The notes under the pieces were generated by a model. It searched no databases. It worked only from the letters and a program-made list of their open reading frames with translations, and was not told where the DNA came from. This document shows positions 18,383 through 28,537 of a stretch of 64,000 bases of DNA, piece after piece (within the stretch, counting starts at the first letter, position 1; each line of letters begins with the position of its first letter). Position numbers and translations under genes: made by a program. The stretch comes from Labrenzia sp. OB1 (lineage in GTDB: Bacteria; Pseudomonadota; Alphaproteobacteria; Rhizobiales; Stappiaceae): assembly GCF_001624695.1 (NCBI RefSeq), contig NZ_JSEP01000010.1, positions 1 to 64,000 of the forward strand. Reading direction: 5' to 3'.

Positions 18383-19447
18383 ATGAAGTTTGTTTCCAAG
18401 GCTCTGGTCGCGGCAGCGGCTGTGGCAACTCTCATGTCCGGCGCTGTCATGGCGCAGGACAAGGGCACCATCGGCATCGCCATGCCGACCAAATCCTCGG
18501 CGCGCTGGATCTCCGACGGCAACTCCATGGTCGAGCAGTTCACGGAAGCCGGCTACACCACTGATTTGCAGTACGCCGAAGACGACATTCCGAACCAGCT
18601 GGCCCAGATCGAAAACATGATCACCAAGGGCGCCGATGTGCTGGTGATCGCGGCAATCGACGGCACCACGCTTTCCAACGCACTGGAAAACGCCGCAGCT
18701 GCCGGCATCAAGGTTATCGCCTATGACCGGCTGATCCGCGACAGCGGCGATGTCGACTATTACGCGACCTTCGACAATTTCAAGGTGGGTGTTCAGCAGG
18801 CAACGTCGCTGGTCGGCGGCCTGAAAGAGCGTTTCGGCGAAGGTCCGTACAATGTTGAATTGTTTGGCGGTTCTCCGGACGACAACAACGCCTATTTCTT
18901 CTACGACGGCGCCATGTCGGTTCTCCAGCCGCTGATCGATGACGGCACCATCATCATCCAGTCCGGTCAGATGGGCATGGACACGGTCGGCACACTGCGC
19001 TGGGACGGCGCGGTCGCCCAGGCTCGTATGGACAACCTTCTGTCCGCTCACTACACCGACAAGACGCTGCATGGCGCATTGAGCCCCTACGATGGCCTGT
19101 CCATCGGTATCCTGTCGTCCCTGAAGGGCGTAGGCTACGGCTCCGGCGACCAGAAAATGCCGATTGTCACCGGTCAGGACGCGGAAGTTCCATCCGTGAA
19201 GTCCATTCTCGCCGGCGAACAGTATTCCACCGTCTTCAAGGACACACGGGAACTTGCCCGCGTTACGGTAGGTATGGTCGACGCGCTGCTGGAAGGCGGC
19301 GAGCCGGAGATCAACGACACCAAGACCTACAACAACGGTGTCAAGGTCGTACCGTCCTACCTGCTGGAGCCGGTTGCGGTCGATACAGGCAATTGGGAAG
19401 AAATCCTGATCGGCAGCGGTTACTACACGGCTGACCAGGTCAAATAA
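18383..19447 (+). CDS. chvE: Multiple-sugar periplasmic binding protein ChvE
   Basis: A 354-residue exported ABC receptor. The signal peptide [20 protein letters not shown] is cleaved near MAQ. The mature part [19 protein letters not shown] and the hinge region [20 protein letters not shown] match the xylose/galactose/arabinose class. In Agrobacterium ChvE binds arabinose, galactose, glucose, xylose and fucose. It opens the operon chvE-gguA-gguB-gguC-dehydratase-dehydrogenase-ALDH. ATG 18383 follows GGGAGGAAAAT. A large hairpin separates it from gguA. Confidence 0.93.
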   Translation: MKFVSKALVAAAAVATLMSGAVMAQDKGTIGIAMPTKSSARWISDGNSMVEQFTEAGYTTDLQYAEDDIPNQLAQIENMITKGADVLVIAAIDGTTLSNALENAAAAGIKVIAYDRLIRDSGDVDYYATFDNFKVGVQQATSLVGGLKERFGEGPYNVELFGGSPDDNNAYFFYDGAMSVLQPLIDDGTIIIQSGQMGMDTVGTLRWDGAVAQARMDNLLSAHYTDKTLHGALSPYDGLSIGILSSLKGVGYGSGDQKMPIVTGQDAEVPSVKSILAGEQYSTVFKDTRELARVTVGMVDALLEGGEPEINDTKTYNNGVKVVPSYLLEPVAVDTGNWEEILIGSGYYTADQVK

Positions 19448-19473
19448 CAAAACAAGCTCCCAAGCAGCACCTC

Positions 19474-19572
19474 CCGCCCGCAGACCCGGTCCTTCCTTCA
19501 TTTCCGCGCAGACCCGGAATTGAAGGAAGCCGACCGAGTTCGGAACAACCGGACTTGCGGGCGGACTTTTTT
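19474..19572 (+). terminator. Nested intercistronic hairpin between chvE and gguA (attenuator-like)
   Basis: Outer arms CCGCCCGCA (19474-19482) and TGCGGGCGG (19556-19564) are perfect complements. Inner arms CTTCCTTCA (19492-19500) and TGAAGGAAG (19521-19529) form a second perfect stem. Six T residues at 19567-19572 follow. This looks like a partial terminator that lowers expression of downstream transport genes relative to chvE. Confidence 0.65.
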
Positions 19573-19594
19573 CGGAATTCGGAGACCGGGGGCC

Positions 19595-21109
19595 ATGGCA
19601 CTCCTTTCCATGCAGAACATCAGCAAGACCTTTCCGGGCGTGAAAGCGCTGGATCGCGTCAGTCTCGATGTTCAAAAAGGCGAGATCCACGCAGTCGTCG
19701 GCGAGAACGGCGCTGGAAAATCCACTCTCATGAAAATCCTGTCGGGTGTTTATGCCCACGGCGACTATGACGGCGACATTCTGTTCGACGGCAAACCGGC
19801 CCGGTTCGCCGGCATTTCGGACAGCGAGAAACAGGGCATCATCATCATCCACCAGGAACTGGCCCTCGTGCCGCAACTCTCCATCGCGGAGAATATTTTC
19901 CTGGGCAATGAATGCGCGTCGAAAGGTGTGATCGACTGGCGCCGGACCAACCAGTTCACCGAAGAACTCCTCGCCAAGGTCGGCCTGGTGGAAGCTCCGA
20001 CGACCAAGGTCGACAATATTGGCGTCGGCAAGCAACAGCTCGTCGAAATCGCCAAGGCGCTCTCCAAGGACGTCAAGCTGCTCATTCTGGACGAACCGAC
20101 CGCCGCGCTGCAGGAAAACGACAGCCGCAAGCTGCTCGACCTCATGCTGGACCTGAAGGCACAGGGAGTGACCTGCATCATCATCTCCCACAAGCTCAAC
20201 GAGGTCCGTTACGTGGCCGACAGCGTGACCGTCATTCGCGACGGCATGACGGTATCCAAGCTGGACGCCAGTAAGGGTCTCAGCGAGGACGAGATTGTCC
20301 GCGACATGGTCGGCCGGGACATGACCCACCGGTTCCCGGACCACAAACGCACGCCCGGAAAAGTGCTTCTGGAGGTCGAGGGCTGGAATGTCTGGCATCC
20401 CGAGCACGCGGAGCGCCAGGTCATTCGTGACGCCTCGTTCAATGTGCGTGCCGGCGAAGTCGTGGGGATCGCGGGCCTGATGGGCTCCGGCCGGACCGAA
20501 CTCGCCATGTCCATCTTCGGCCGTTCCTACGGGCGCAACATATCCGGCGAGGTCAGGCTGAACGGCAAGCCGGTGGATGTCAGCTCCGTCGACAGGGCGA
20601 TTGACGCCGGGATTTCCTATGTGACGGAAGACCGCAAGGCCCTTGGGCTCGTGCTCGACGAAACCATCCGGTTCAACACTACACTTGCCAATCTGGAGGG
20701 CGTCTCCTCCGGCTCCGTGCTGAAGCGCAACGAGGAAACGAAGGTTGCCGAGAGATACCGCGAGGCGCTGGCGATCCGGACCCCGTCAGTGTTTCAGAAA
20801 GCGGTCAACCTGTCCGGCGGAAACCAGCAGAAAGTGGTTCTGGCGAAATGGCTGTTTACCGCGCCGGAAGTCCTGATCCTGGACGAGCCGACGAGAGGCA
20901 TCGATGTCGGCGCGAAATATGAAATCTATTCCATCATCAACGACCTCGCCGCCGAAGGGAAAGGCGTGGTCATGATCTCGTCGGAAATGCCGGAACTGCT
21001 TGGCATGTGCGACCGGATCTACGTCATGAACGAAGGGGCTCTTGTCGGTGAACTTGCCGCCGGCGATGCGAGCCAGGAGCGCATCATGTCGCTCATCGTC
21101 AACGAATGA
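19595..21109 (+). CDS. gguA: ABC sugar transporter ATPase GguA (tandem)
   Basis: A 504-residue tandem ATPase of the CUT2 class (RbsA/MglA/XylG type) that powers uptake of ChvE-delivered sugars. The first half has Walker [12 protein letters not shown] and Walker [12 protein letters not shown]. The second half has the usual degenerate P-loop [13 protein letters not shown], the signature [15 protein letters not shown] and [16 protein letters not shown] 19595 follows GGAGACCGGGGG. It is 13 bases before gguB. Confidence 0.93.
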   Translation: MALLSMQNISKTFPGVKALDRVSLDVQKGEIHAVVGENGAGKSTLMKILSGVYAHGDYDGDILFDGKPARFAGISDSEKQGIIIIHQELALVPQLSIAENIFLGNECASKGVIDWRRTNQFTEELLAKVGLVEAPTTKVDNIGVGKQQLVEIAKALSKDVKLLILDEPTAALQENDSRKLLDLMLDLKAQGVTCIIISHKLNEVRYVADSVTVIRDGMTVSKLDASKGLSEDEIVRDMVGRDMTHRFPDHKRTPGKVLLEVEGWNVWHPEHAERQVIRDASFNVRAGEVVGIAGLMGSGRTELAMSIFGRSYGRNISGEVRLNGKPVDVSSVDRAIDAGISYVTEDRKALGLVLDETIRFNTTLANLEGVSSGSVLKRNEETKVAERYREALAIRTPSVFQKAVNLSGGNQQKVVLAKWLFTAPEVLILDEPTRGIDVGAKYEIYSIINDLAAEGKGVVMISSEMPELLGMCDRIYVMNEGALVGELAAGDASQERIMSLIVNE

Positions 21110-21122
21110 AAGAGTGAACCCC

Positions 21123-22367
21123 ATGGAAGTGGCTGAAAGCGATACCAATGCGGCGCCGGCGGTGAGGACCAAAGGCATCGGCGCGTATATTTCCGCGAAC
21201 CTTCGACAATACGGCCTGCTCTTTGCTCTGATCGCGGTGATGGTGTTTTTCCAGATCGTGACCGACGGCACGTTGCTCCGTGCCGTGAACGTCACCAACC
21301 TGCTGCTGCAGAATTCCTACATCATCATCATGGCGCTGGGCATGCTGGTCGTCATCGTCTCCGGCAATATCGACCTGTCGGTCGGTTCGGTGATGGGCTT
21401 CATCGGCGCGCTGGCCGCCGTATTGATCGTCGAACTCAACCAGCCGGTCATTCTCACGATCCTCATTTGCCTGGTTACCGGGGGTCTTATCGGCGCGGCC
21501 CAGGGGTATTGGGTCGCCTACTGGAAGATCCCGTCCTTCATCGTGACGCTGGCCGGCATGCTGGTGTTCCGCGGCCTGTCGCTGTGGCTTCTGGAAGGCC
21601 AGTCGGTCGGCCCGTTCCCGAAGGAGTTCCAGTTGATCGCAACCGGCTTCGTGCCGGATATCTTCCCGGCCGGTCTTGGGGTATGGCTCGCGGAGATGTT
21701 CGGTGCGCGCAAGGTGAATGTCCTGGCGCTGGTCACGGGCATTGCCGCCGCCGCGCTGGTCGTCTGGATCGGTCTGCGCCAGCGGGCCCAGAACAAGGCC
21801 TACGGCATTGAGGACGAGCCGAAAAGCTTCTTCATCGCCCGCACAGCCATCATTGCCGCGGCGCTGATCTTCGTCATGTACAAGCTCTCCCTGTTCCGGG
21901 GCATGCCGAATGTGTTGATCACCATGGGCGTCCTGACGGTGATCTATGCCTTCATCACCGAGACGACGACTGTGGGGCGGCGGATCTATGCGCTGGGCGG
22001 CAACCAGAAGGCCGCCAAACTGTCCGGCATCAAGACCGAGCGCCTCACGTTCCTGGCCTTCGCGAACATGGGTGTTCTGGCGGCCGCTGCCGGTCTTGTC
22101 TTCGCGGCCCGTCTCAACACCGCAACACCAAAGGCCGGTTTCGCGCTTGAACTGGACGTGATTGCCGCGGTCTTCATCGGCGGGGCGTCGATGTCGGGCG
22201 GGGTCGGGACGATTGTCGGCGCGGTGGTCGGGGCCTTTCTGATGGGCGTGCTCAACAACGGCATGTCGATCATGGGCATCGGCATCGATTACCAGCAGAT
22301 GATCAAGGGTCTGGTGCTGCTCGCAGCCGTGATTTTCGACGTCTACAACAAGAACAAGCAGGGATAA
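21123..22367 (+). CDS. gguB: ABC sugar transporter permease GguB
   Basis: A 414-residue inner-membrane permease with about ten hydrophobic segments of the BPD_transp_2 family. The typical segments NIDLSVGSVMGFIGALAAV and ALELDVIAAVFIGGASMSGG are present. It is longer than RbsC because of an insertion near residues 175-245, as in XylH/GguB. It forms the membrane channel with GguA and ChvE. ATG 21123 follows GAAAGAGTGAACCCC. Confidence 0.93.
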   Translation: MEVAESDTNAAPAVRTKGIGAYISANLRQYGLLFALIAVMVFFQIVTDGTLLRAVNVTNLLLQNSYIIIMALGMLVVIVSGNIDLSVGSVMGFIGALAAVLIVELNQPVILTILICLVTGGLIGAAQGYWVAYWKIPSFIVTLAGMLVFRGLSLWLLEGQSVGPFPKEFQLIATGFVPDIFPAGLGVWLAEMFGARKVNVLALVTGIAAAALVVWIGLRQRAQNKAYGIEDEPKSFFIARTAIIAAALIFVMYKLSLFRGMPNVLITMGVLTVIYAFITETTTVGRRIYALGGNQKAAKLSGIKTERLTFLAFANMGVLAAAAGLVFAARLNTATPKAGFALELDVIAAVFIGGASMSGGVGTIVGAVVGAFLMGVLNNGMSIMGIGIDYQQMIKGLVLLAAVIFDVYNKNKQG

Positions 22368-22371
22368 GAAG

Positions 22372-23373
22372 ATGCTGATTTCCCAGATACTGGACGACGG
22401 CGGCAAGCAGGCCGTTGTCATTCGCAATGGCAGCGAAGCCTGCATCCTGAAAGGCGTCGGATCCACCTATGAGCTCGTCCGGGAGGCAATCGGCAAGGGC
22501 CAGAGCCTGGCCGAATGCATCCGCGGTCATGAACTCGGCAAGGCGGTCGATCTGGAAAAGCTGGCCGAGGAAAAACGCCTCCTGCTGCCGATCACCCATC
22601 CCGATAGCGCCCATCTGCATCTGACGGGCACCGGTCTCACCCATCTCGGGTCCGCGGCGACGCGCGATGCCATGCACGCCAAGGCCGGCGCCGATGACGA
22701 GGAGGCCAATATCTCCGACTCCATGAAGATTTTCCGCATGGGGCTGGAGGGCGGACGGCCCGAAGGCGGGAAGGTCGGCGTGCAGCCGGAGTGGTTCTAC
22801 AAGGGCAACGGCGCTTGCGCCGTCGCACCGGGCGGCGATCTGGTCAGCCCCGGTTTTTGCGAGGACGGCGGCGAGGAACCGGAAATTGCAGGCATCTACT
22901 TCATAGCCGATGACGGCACGCCGTTCCGGATCGGGTTTGCGCTCGCCAACGAGTTTTCCGATCACGTGATGGAGCGCCGGAACTATCTCTTCCTGGCCCA
23001 TTCCAAGCTACGTCCGGCATCCTTCGGTCCCGAGCTTCTGGTCGGAGCCCTGCCGGAGAACGTCAACGGCACCAGCCGCATTCGCCGGGATGGCGAGATC
23101 CTGTGGGAAAAACCGTTCGTGTCGGGCGAGGCGAACATGTCCCACACCCTGGCCAATCTGGAACACCACCATTTCAAATATGATCTCTTCCGCCAGCCGG
23201 GCGACATTCACGTTCACATGTTCGGCACGGCGACGCTGTCCTTTGCCGATGGCATTTCCTGCAAGGAAGGCGATGAAGTGGAGATTTCCGCACCGGGCTT
23301 CGGCGTTGCGCTCCGCAATCGCCTGACTTTCCAGCCTGCGGAGACAGCGGCCACGCAAGTGAAGGTTCTTTAG
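22372..23373 (+). CDS. gguC: GguC/AraD1, FAH-superfamily 2-keto-3-deoxy-L-arabonate dehydratase-like
   Basis: A 333-residue protein of the fumarylacetoacetate-hydrolase superfamily, GguC subgroup. The C-terminal catalytic fold shows EPEIAGIYFIADDGTPFRIG, GFALANEFSDHVMERRNYLF and GEANMSHTLANLEHHHFKYD. GguC was first described next to GguAB; family members have since been linked to dehydration of L-2-keto-3-deoxyarabonate to 2-oxoglutarate semialdehyde, which fits the neighbours here. ATG 22372 follows GGGATAAG, 4 bases after gguB. Confidence 0.85.
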   Translation: MLISQILDDGGKQAVVIRNGSEACILKGVGSTYELVREAIGKGQSLAECIRGHELGKAVDLEKLAEEKRLLLPITHPDSAHLHLTGTGLTHLGSAATRDAMHAKAGADDEEANISDSMKIFRMGLEGGRPEGGKVGVQPEWFYKGNGACAVAPGGDLVSPGFCEDGGEEPEIAGIYFIADDGTPFRIGFALANEFSDHVMERRNYLFLAHSKLRPASFGPELLVGALPENVNGTSRIRRDGEILWEKPFVSGEANMSHTLANLEHHHFKYDLFRQPGDIHVHMFGTATLSFADGISCKEGDEVEISAPGFGVALRNRLTFQPAETAATQVKVL

Positions 23374-23376
23374 ATC

Positions 23377-25119
23377 ATGAGCTTCAAACCGGCGAATTGG
23401 CCGCGCAAGCTGCGGTCGGCTGAATGGTTTGGCGGCACCAGCCGCGACCACATCTATCATCGCAGCTGGATGAAGAACCAGGGCCTGCCGGACGACCTTT
23501 TCGACGGCCGCCCGGTGATCGGGATCTGCAACACCTGGTCCCAGCTCACCCCCTGCAACGCGCATCTGAGGGACCTGGCCGAGCGGGTCAAACACGGGAT
23601 TTACGAGGCAGGAGGATTTCCCCTCGAGTTTCCCGTCTTCTCGACCGGCGAAAGCACACTGCGCCCCACCGCGATGATGTTCCGCAACCTCGCCAGTATG
23701 GATGTGGAGGAAGCCCTTCGCGGGACGCCGCTCGATGGGGTCGTGCTGCTGGTCGGTTGCGACAAGACAACCCCGTCGCTTCTCATGGGCGCGGCCTCCG
23801 TCGACCTGCCGTCCATCGTGGTCACGGGCGGCCCGATGCTCAATGGCTGGTTCCAGGGCGAGCGCGTCGGCTCGGGCACCCATCTGTGGAAGTTCTCCGA
23901 AGCGGTCAAGGCCGGCGAGATGACACAGGAAGAGTTCCTGGAAGCGGAAGCGGCCATGAGCCGGTCGCCAGGCTCCTGCAACACAATGGGCACGGCGTCC
24001 ACCATGGCCTCCATGGCCGAGGCGCTCGGCATGGCGCTGTCCGGCAACGCGGCCATACCCGCCGTCGACAGCCGCCGCCGTGTCATGGCGCATCTCTCCG
24101 GACGCCGGATCGTGCAGATGGTGAAGGACGACCTGAAACCGTCGGACATCCTGACCCGGCAGGCGTTTGAAAATGCCATCCGCACCAACGGCGCCATCGG
24201 CGGATCGACCAACGCCGTGATCCATCTGCTGGCGATCGCCGGACGGGTGGGGGTGGACCTGTCGCTGGAGGACTGGGACAGGTTCGGGCGGGATGTTCCG
24301 ACCGTCGTCAACCTGATGCCTTCCGGCAAGTATCTGATGGAGGAATTCTTCTATGCCGGCGGACTGCCGGTGGTGATCAAGCGTCTTGGCGAAGCGGGCA
24401 TGCTCAACAAGGACGCGATCACCGTGGCGGGCGAGACGGTCTGGGATCAGGTGAAGAACGCCCGGAACTGGAACGAGGATGTCATTCTGCCCGTCGAGAA
24501 GGCCCTGACGCAGCAAGGCGGCATTGCCGTCCTCAAAGGCAATCTGGCGCCTCACGGAGCGGTTCTGAAACCCTCGGCGGCCTCACCGCATCTTCTGCAA
24601 CATCGAGGCAGGGCGGTCGTCTTCGAGGATATCGACGACTACAAGGCCCGTATCGAAGACGATGCGCTCGACATCGACGAGACCTGCATCATGGTGCTCA
24701 AGAACTGCGGGCCCAAGGGCTATCCCGGCATGTCCGAGGTCGGCAACATGGGGCTGCCGCCGAAGGTGCTTAAGAAAGGCATCACCGACATGGTGCGGAT
24801 CTCCGATGCGCGTATGTCGGGCACGGCCTATGGCACGGTTGTCCTGCACACGTCGCCGGAAGCGGCCGCCGGCGGCCCCCTGGCCGTGGTGCGCACGGGG
24901 GACATGATCGAGCTGGACGTTCCGAACCGGAAGCTTCATCTGGAAATTTCCGAAGAGGACCTTGCCCGCAGGCTTGACGAGTGGACACCCTCCCACCACG
25001 TACCGGACAGTGGCTACGCGCGCCTGTTCCACGATCATGTGCAAGGTGCCGACACCGGCGCCGATTTCGACTTCCTGAAAGGATGCCGCGGGTCCGCGGT
25101 ACCAAAGGACTCTCATTGA
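23377..25119 (+). CDS. IlvD/Edd family sugar-acid dehydratase, probable L-arabonate dehydratase
   Basis: A 580-residue iron-sulfur dehydratase. Three conserved Cys clusters are visible: GICNTWSQLTPCN, LVGCDKTTPSLLMG and SRSPGSCNTMGTAST. The length and start (PRKLRSAEWFGGTSRDHIYH) are typical of the arabonate/xylonate dehydratase branch, distinct from IlvD, which would be about 610 residues with a different N terminus. It would convert L-arabonate (or D-fuconate/D-xylonate) to the 2-keto-3-deoxy acid used by the GguC enzyme. It shares TGATG with the next gene. Confidence 0.88.
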   Translation: MSFKPANWPRKLRSAEWFGGTSRDHIYHRSWMKNQGLPDDLFDGRPVIGICNTWSQLTPCNAHLRDLAERVKHGIYEAGGFPLEFPVFSTGESTLRPTAMMFRNLASMDVEEALRGTPLDGVVLLVGCDKTTPSLLMGAASVDLPSIVVTGGPMLNGWFQGERVGSGTHLWKFSEAVKAGEMTQEEFLEAEAAMSRSPGSCNTMGTASTMASMAEALGMALSGNAAIPAVDSRRRVMAHLSGRRIVQMVKDDLKPSDILTRQAFENAIRTNGAIGGSTNAVIHLLAIAGRVGVDLSLEDWDRFGRDVPTVVNLMPSGKYLMEEFFYAGGLPVVIKRLGEAGMLNKDAITVAGETVWDQVKNARNWNEDVILPVEKALTQQGGIAVLKGNLAPHGAVLKPSAASPHLLQHRGRAVVFEDIDDYKARIEDDALDIDETCIMVLKNCGPKGYPGMSEVGNMGLPPKVLKKGITDMVRISDARMSGTAYGTVVLHTSPEAAAGGPLAVVRTGDMIELDVPNRKLHLEISEEDLARRLDEWTPSHHVPDSGYARLFHDHVQGADTGADFDFLKGCRGSAVPKDSH

Positions 25120-26042
25120 TGGCTGAAAAACTGGCGCTGGTGGGCATCGGAAAGATTGCCCGCGACCAGCATATTCCCGCGATTGCGGCAAATCCCGACT
25201 GGTCTCTCGAAGCGGCGGTCAGCCGCAACGCTGCCGTCGAGGGTGTCGATCATTTCGAGTCGATGGACGCCCTGCTGGAAACCCGACCGGACATCAACAC
25301 GGTGTCGCTCGCGATCCCGCCGCAGCCGCGATTTGTCTATGCCGCCGCGGCGCTCAAGGCCGGCAGGAACGTCATGCTTGAAAAGCCTCCGGGCCAGAGC
25401 CTCGCCGAATGTTATGCGCTTGAAGCGCTGGCAAGGGAAAACGGCGTGACGATCTTTGCGACCTGGCATTCGCGCCATGCCGATTGCGTTCCGGATCTGA
25501 AAGCCTGGCTGGCGGAGCGGAGCCTGAAAAAGCTGGAAATCACCTGGAAGGAAGATGTCCGCCGCTGGCATCCGGGGCAGGAATGGATCTGGGAGTCCGG
25601 TGGGATGGGTGTCTTCGATCCGGGCATCAACGCACTCTCGATCCTGACGGAAATTCTGCCCCATCCGGTGCACCTGTCGGGCGCGACCCTGGAAGTCCCG
25701 GAAAACCGAGAAACACCGATTGCCGCCAGGCTTGATTTCGTGGATCCGTCCGGTGCCGCTGTGACCGCCGATTTCGATTGGCGGCAGGAAGGCCCGCAGA
25801 CCTGGAACATCGAAATCGAGACGGATCGCGGCAGTGCCAGCCTGTCGCTCGGCGGTGAACGGCTGGAGATTGACGGAAAACTCGTCAAACAGGGCGCAAA
25901 TCATGAATATGCGAACCTTTATGCGCGCATGGCGGCCTTGGTAAAAGCCGGCGAAAGCGATATGGATCTCTCACCCATGATTCACGTCTGTGACGCCTTT
26001 TCCCTTGGAAAGCGGGTCGTCACCGCACCGTTCCACTATTGA
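25119..26042 (+). CDS. Gfo/Idh-type aldose 1-dehydrogenase (galactose/arabinose dehydrogenase-like)
   Basis: A 307-residue NAD(P)-dependent oxidoreductase. The Rossmann start LALVGIGKIARDQHIPAIA and the catalytic-Lys motif NVMLEKPPGQS identify the Gfo/Idh family. The compact C-terminal domain (RWHPGQEWIWESGGMGVFDPGINALSI) matches D-galactose/L-arabinose 1-dehydrogenases. It would oxidise the aldose to its lactone in step one of the pathway. ATG 25119 overlaps the preceding TGA by one base. Confidence 0.85.
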   Translation: MAEKLALVGIGKIARDQHIPAIAANPDWSLEAAVSRNAAVEGVDHFESMDALLETRPDINTVSLAIPPQPRFVYAAAALKAGRNVMLEKPPGQSLAECYALEALARENGVTIFATWHSRHADCVPDLKAWLAERSLKKLEITWKEDVRRWHPGQEWIWESGGMGVFDPGINALSILTEILPHPVHLSGATLEVPENRETPIAARLDFVDPSGAAVTADFDWRQEGPQTWNIEIETDRGSASLSLGGERLEIDGKLVKQGANHEYANLYARMAALVKAGESDMDLSPMIHVCDAFSLGKRVVTAPFHY

Positions 26043-26070
26043 TACCCCTATTGAAACCGGAAGGTTTGAC

Positions 26071-27579
26071 ATGACTTTTATGCCGCACGGAAAGCAGCTC
26101 ATAGCGGGCGAATGGTCCACCAGCGAAAAGACTTTCAGCTCGCAGCCGGCCCACGGCCAGTCCTTCAACTTCTCCTCCGGAACCGTGAAGGACGTCGATG
26201 CGGCCTGCAAGGCCGCGGAAGAGGCCTTCTGGAGTTATGGCTATTCCTCCAGCGAGGAACGGGCGAAGTTCCTGAATGCGATCGCTGATGAAATCGAGGC
26301 GCGCGCGGATGCGATCACGGCCATCGGCACATCGGAAACCGGCCTTCCCGAAGCACGCCTTCAGGGCGAGCGCGGACGCACAACCGGTCAGCTCCGCCTG
26401 TTTGCCAGCCATATCCTGAAAGACGATTATCTGGATCTGCGTCACGACGGAGCGCTGCCGGACCGCCAACCCCTGCCACGTCCGGACCTGAAGCTTGTCC
26501 AGCGGCCGATCGGGCCCGTGGCCGTGTTCGGCGCATCCAATTTCCCGCTGGCATTTTCCACTGCCGGCGGCGACACGGCGTCTGCACTGGCTGCTGGCTG
26601 CCCAGTCGTGGTTCGTGGCCATCCGGCGCACCCTGGAACCGGCGAAATCGTTGCCGAAGCCATTGCCGCCGCCGTGAAGTCCTGCGGACTGCATCCCGGT
26701 GTATTCTCCTTCATCCAGGGCAACGGCTATGAAGTTGGTCAGGCTCTGGTTCAGCACCCGCTGATCACGGCTGTCGGCTTCACCGGCTCTCTGGGCGGCG
26801 GCCGCGCCCTGTTCGATCTGTGCGCGCAGCGGCCGGTGCCGATCCCGTTCTTCGGCGAGCTTGGCTCGGTCAATCCGATGTTCGTTCTTCCCGCGGCCCT
26901 GGGCGCGCGCGGCGAGGCAATCGCCAAGGGCTGGGCAGGATCGCTGACCATGGGGGCAGGGCAGTTCTGCACCAATCCGGGCATCGTGCTTGTTGTTGAT
27001 GGACCGGACGCGGACGCTTTCCTCAACGCCGCGAAGAGCGCGCTTTCGGAAATCGGCGCGCAGACCATGCTCACCGACGGCATCGCCGAGGCCTTCCGCT
27101 CCGGGAGCCGCAAGGTGTCCGGCTCGACCGGCGTTCGCGAACTGATCGGAACGTCCTGCGAAACCCGGGAAGCCGCACCTTATCTTTTCGAGACCACCGG
27201 CGAAGCGTGGCTGGCGGACGAGGATCTTGGCGAAGAGGTCTTCGGACCCCTTGGCATCGTCGTGCGCGTCAGGGACGAAGCGCAGCTTCTGGAAATAGCC
27301 AGGGGCCTGGAGGGACAACTCACCTGCACGCTGCAGATGGATGATGGCGACACGGGTCTCGCCCGCCGTCTGATGCCTGTCCTGGAGCGCAAGGCTGGCC
27401 GTGTGCTGGCCAACGGGTTCCCGACCGGTGTCGAAGTGGCCGAGGCCATGGTTCACGGCGGACCTTATCCGGCATCGACCAATTTCGGCGCGACCTCTGT
27501 CGGAACCCTCGCCATCCGCCGTTTCCTGCGCCCGGTGTGCTACCAGAACATCCCGGAGGCTCTTCTGCCGGCGCGCTGA
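26071..27579 (+). CDS. 2-oxoglutarate semialdehyde dehydrogenase (ALDH superfamily)
   Basis: A 502-residue aldehyde dehydrogenase oxidising 2,5-dioxopentanoate to 2-oxoglutarate, the last step of the non-phosphorylative route. Family features are GPVAVFGASNFPLAFSTAGG, the catalytic Glu in PFFGELGSVNPMF and the catalytic Cys in MGAGQFCTNPGI. Substitutions around these motifs are those of the KGSADH branch rather than betaine-aldehyde enzymes. ATG 26071 follows CCGGAAGG. The operon ends here with a strong terminator. Confidence 0.9.
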   Translation: MTFMPHGKQLIAGEWSTSEKTFSSQPAHGQSFNFSSGTVKDVDAACKAAEEAFWSYGYSSSEERAKFLNAIADEIEARADAITAIGTSETGLPEARLQGERGRTTGQLRLFASHILKDDYLDLRHDGALPDRQPLPRPDLKLVQRPIGPVAVFGASNFPLAFSTAGGDTASALAAGCPVVVRGHPAHPGTGEIVAEAIAAAVKSCGLHPGVFSFIQGNGYEVGQALVQHPLITAVGFTGSLGGGRALFDLCAQRPVPIPFFGELGSVNPMFVLPAALGARGEAIAKGWAGSLTMGAGQFCTNPGIVLVVDGPDADAFLNAAKSALSEIGAQTMLTDGIAEAFRSGSRKVSGSTGVRELIGTSCETREAAPYLFETTGEAWLADEDLGEEVFGPLGIVVRVRDEAQLLEIARGLEGQLTCTLQMDDGDTGLARRLMPVLERKAGRVLANGFPTGVEVAEAMVHGGPYPASTNFGATSVGTLAIRRFLRPVCYQNIPEALLPAR

Positions 27580-27629
27580 TCGGCAAGGGGCAAACTGCCA
27601 CTCTGCAGCCTGTTCAAAGAACAAGAACG

Positions 27630-27662
27630 CCATCCTGAAGACTTTCTTCAGGATGGTTTTTT
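27630..27662 (+). terminator. Rho-independent terminator of the chvE-ggu-ALDH operon
   Basis: A perfect 11-bp stem CCATCCTGAAG/CTTCAGGATGG with loop ACTTT is followed by six T residues. It lies 50 bases after the ALDH stop and before the convergent DeoR gene. Confidence 0.93.
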
Positions 27663-27781
27663 GTCTCCGGAAGACGCGAGGAAATTTCACGTTCATCCCG
27701 ATTTCTCATGCGCACGGGAGCGCCTGCTCTCCGTCGATTGCTGTGCCCGGAGCCTGAGAGTATAAATTTTGGGTCCGCACC

Positions 27782-28537
27782 CTAGATCAGCTTGATGCCC
27801 GATGTGGTCAGGAGGCCGTCGAGCGCGGCCTTGGCCGGAGTGCTGGCCGCCAGAAGATCGATGTCGCTGAGGTGGCAGAGTTCGAACAGGCTCTTCACGC
27901 CAATCTTGTCTGAAGTGAGCATGAGGATCGATTTGTCGGCCTGCTGCATGGCTGCCTGCACGCGCTTGACTTCGAACAGGTCGTTGTCGGCCAACCGCCC
28001 GCTTCCATCCAGACCGGAGACGGCGATGATGGCGTAGTCGAACCGGAACTGCTTCATGAAATCGTCGTTGTGGGGTCCGACGATCGCGCCATCTTCCTGC
28101 CGGACAATCCCGCCGGGGATGGCGACTGTAATATCGTCCCGATCCAGAAAATGCGCCGCGATGCGAATGCTGTAGGTGGTGACGCGCAGGTTCCTGCGGG
28201 CAAGAAGCGCCTCAGCGGCCGCCTCCGACGTGGTGCCGTGGTCGAGAAACACCGAAGCGCCGTCTTTCACGAAATTCGCAGCTTTGAAGGCAACGGAAGT
28301 CTTTTCCGTGGATGCGATGCGAAGACGCTTTGTATAGTCGCCCTTGGCGATAGGCTGGACCAGCGTGATGCCACCATGAGTGCGCCGGATATTGGGCTGT
28401 TCCTCCAGCGCCTGAAAGTCCCGGCGGATCGTCTGCTCGGACACGTCCAGCGACTTTGCGATTGCCGAAAGGCTCAGGTAGCCTTCTTCGGCAACCAGCT
28501 TCAGCAGAGCATCCCTACGCTGCTGTTTCTTTCTCAT
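27782..28537 (-). CDS. DeoR family transcriptional regulator
   Basis: A 251-residue sugar-phosphate-responsive repressor. The N-terminal HTH is QRRDALLKLVAEEGYLSLSAIAKSLDVSEQTIRRDFQALE; the C-terminal sensor domain has FLDHGTTSEAAAEALL and IIAVSGLDGSGRLADNDLFEV. It reads away from the transporter operon at 28747 across a 209-base AT-rich gap holding two TGTAAG repeats near 28646 and 28667. DeoR family members usually sense phosphorylated sugars, which fits the HAD phosphatase in the target operon. Confidence 0.9.
   Translation of the reverse strand: MRKKQQRRDALLKLVAEEGYLSLSAIAKSLDVSEQTIRRDFQALEEQPNIRRTHGGITLVQPIAKGDYTKRLRIASTEKTSVAFKAANFVKDGASVFLDHGTTSEAAAEALLARRNLRVTTYSIRIAAHFLDRDDITVAIPGGIVRQEDGAIVGPHNDDFMKQFRFDYAIIAVSGLDGSGRLADNDLFEVKRVQAAMQQADKSILMLTSDKIGVKSLFELCHLSDIDLLAASTPAKAALDGLLTTSGIKLI

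Noticed and set aside
18326-20407. 693-codon open frame on the minus strand opposite chvE and gguA
   Set aside because: It is the antisense shadow of two strongly conserved genes in high-GC DNA; no ribosome site or domain.
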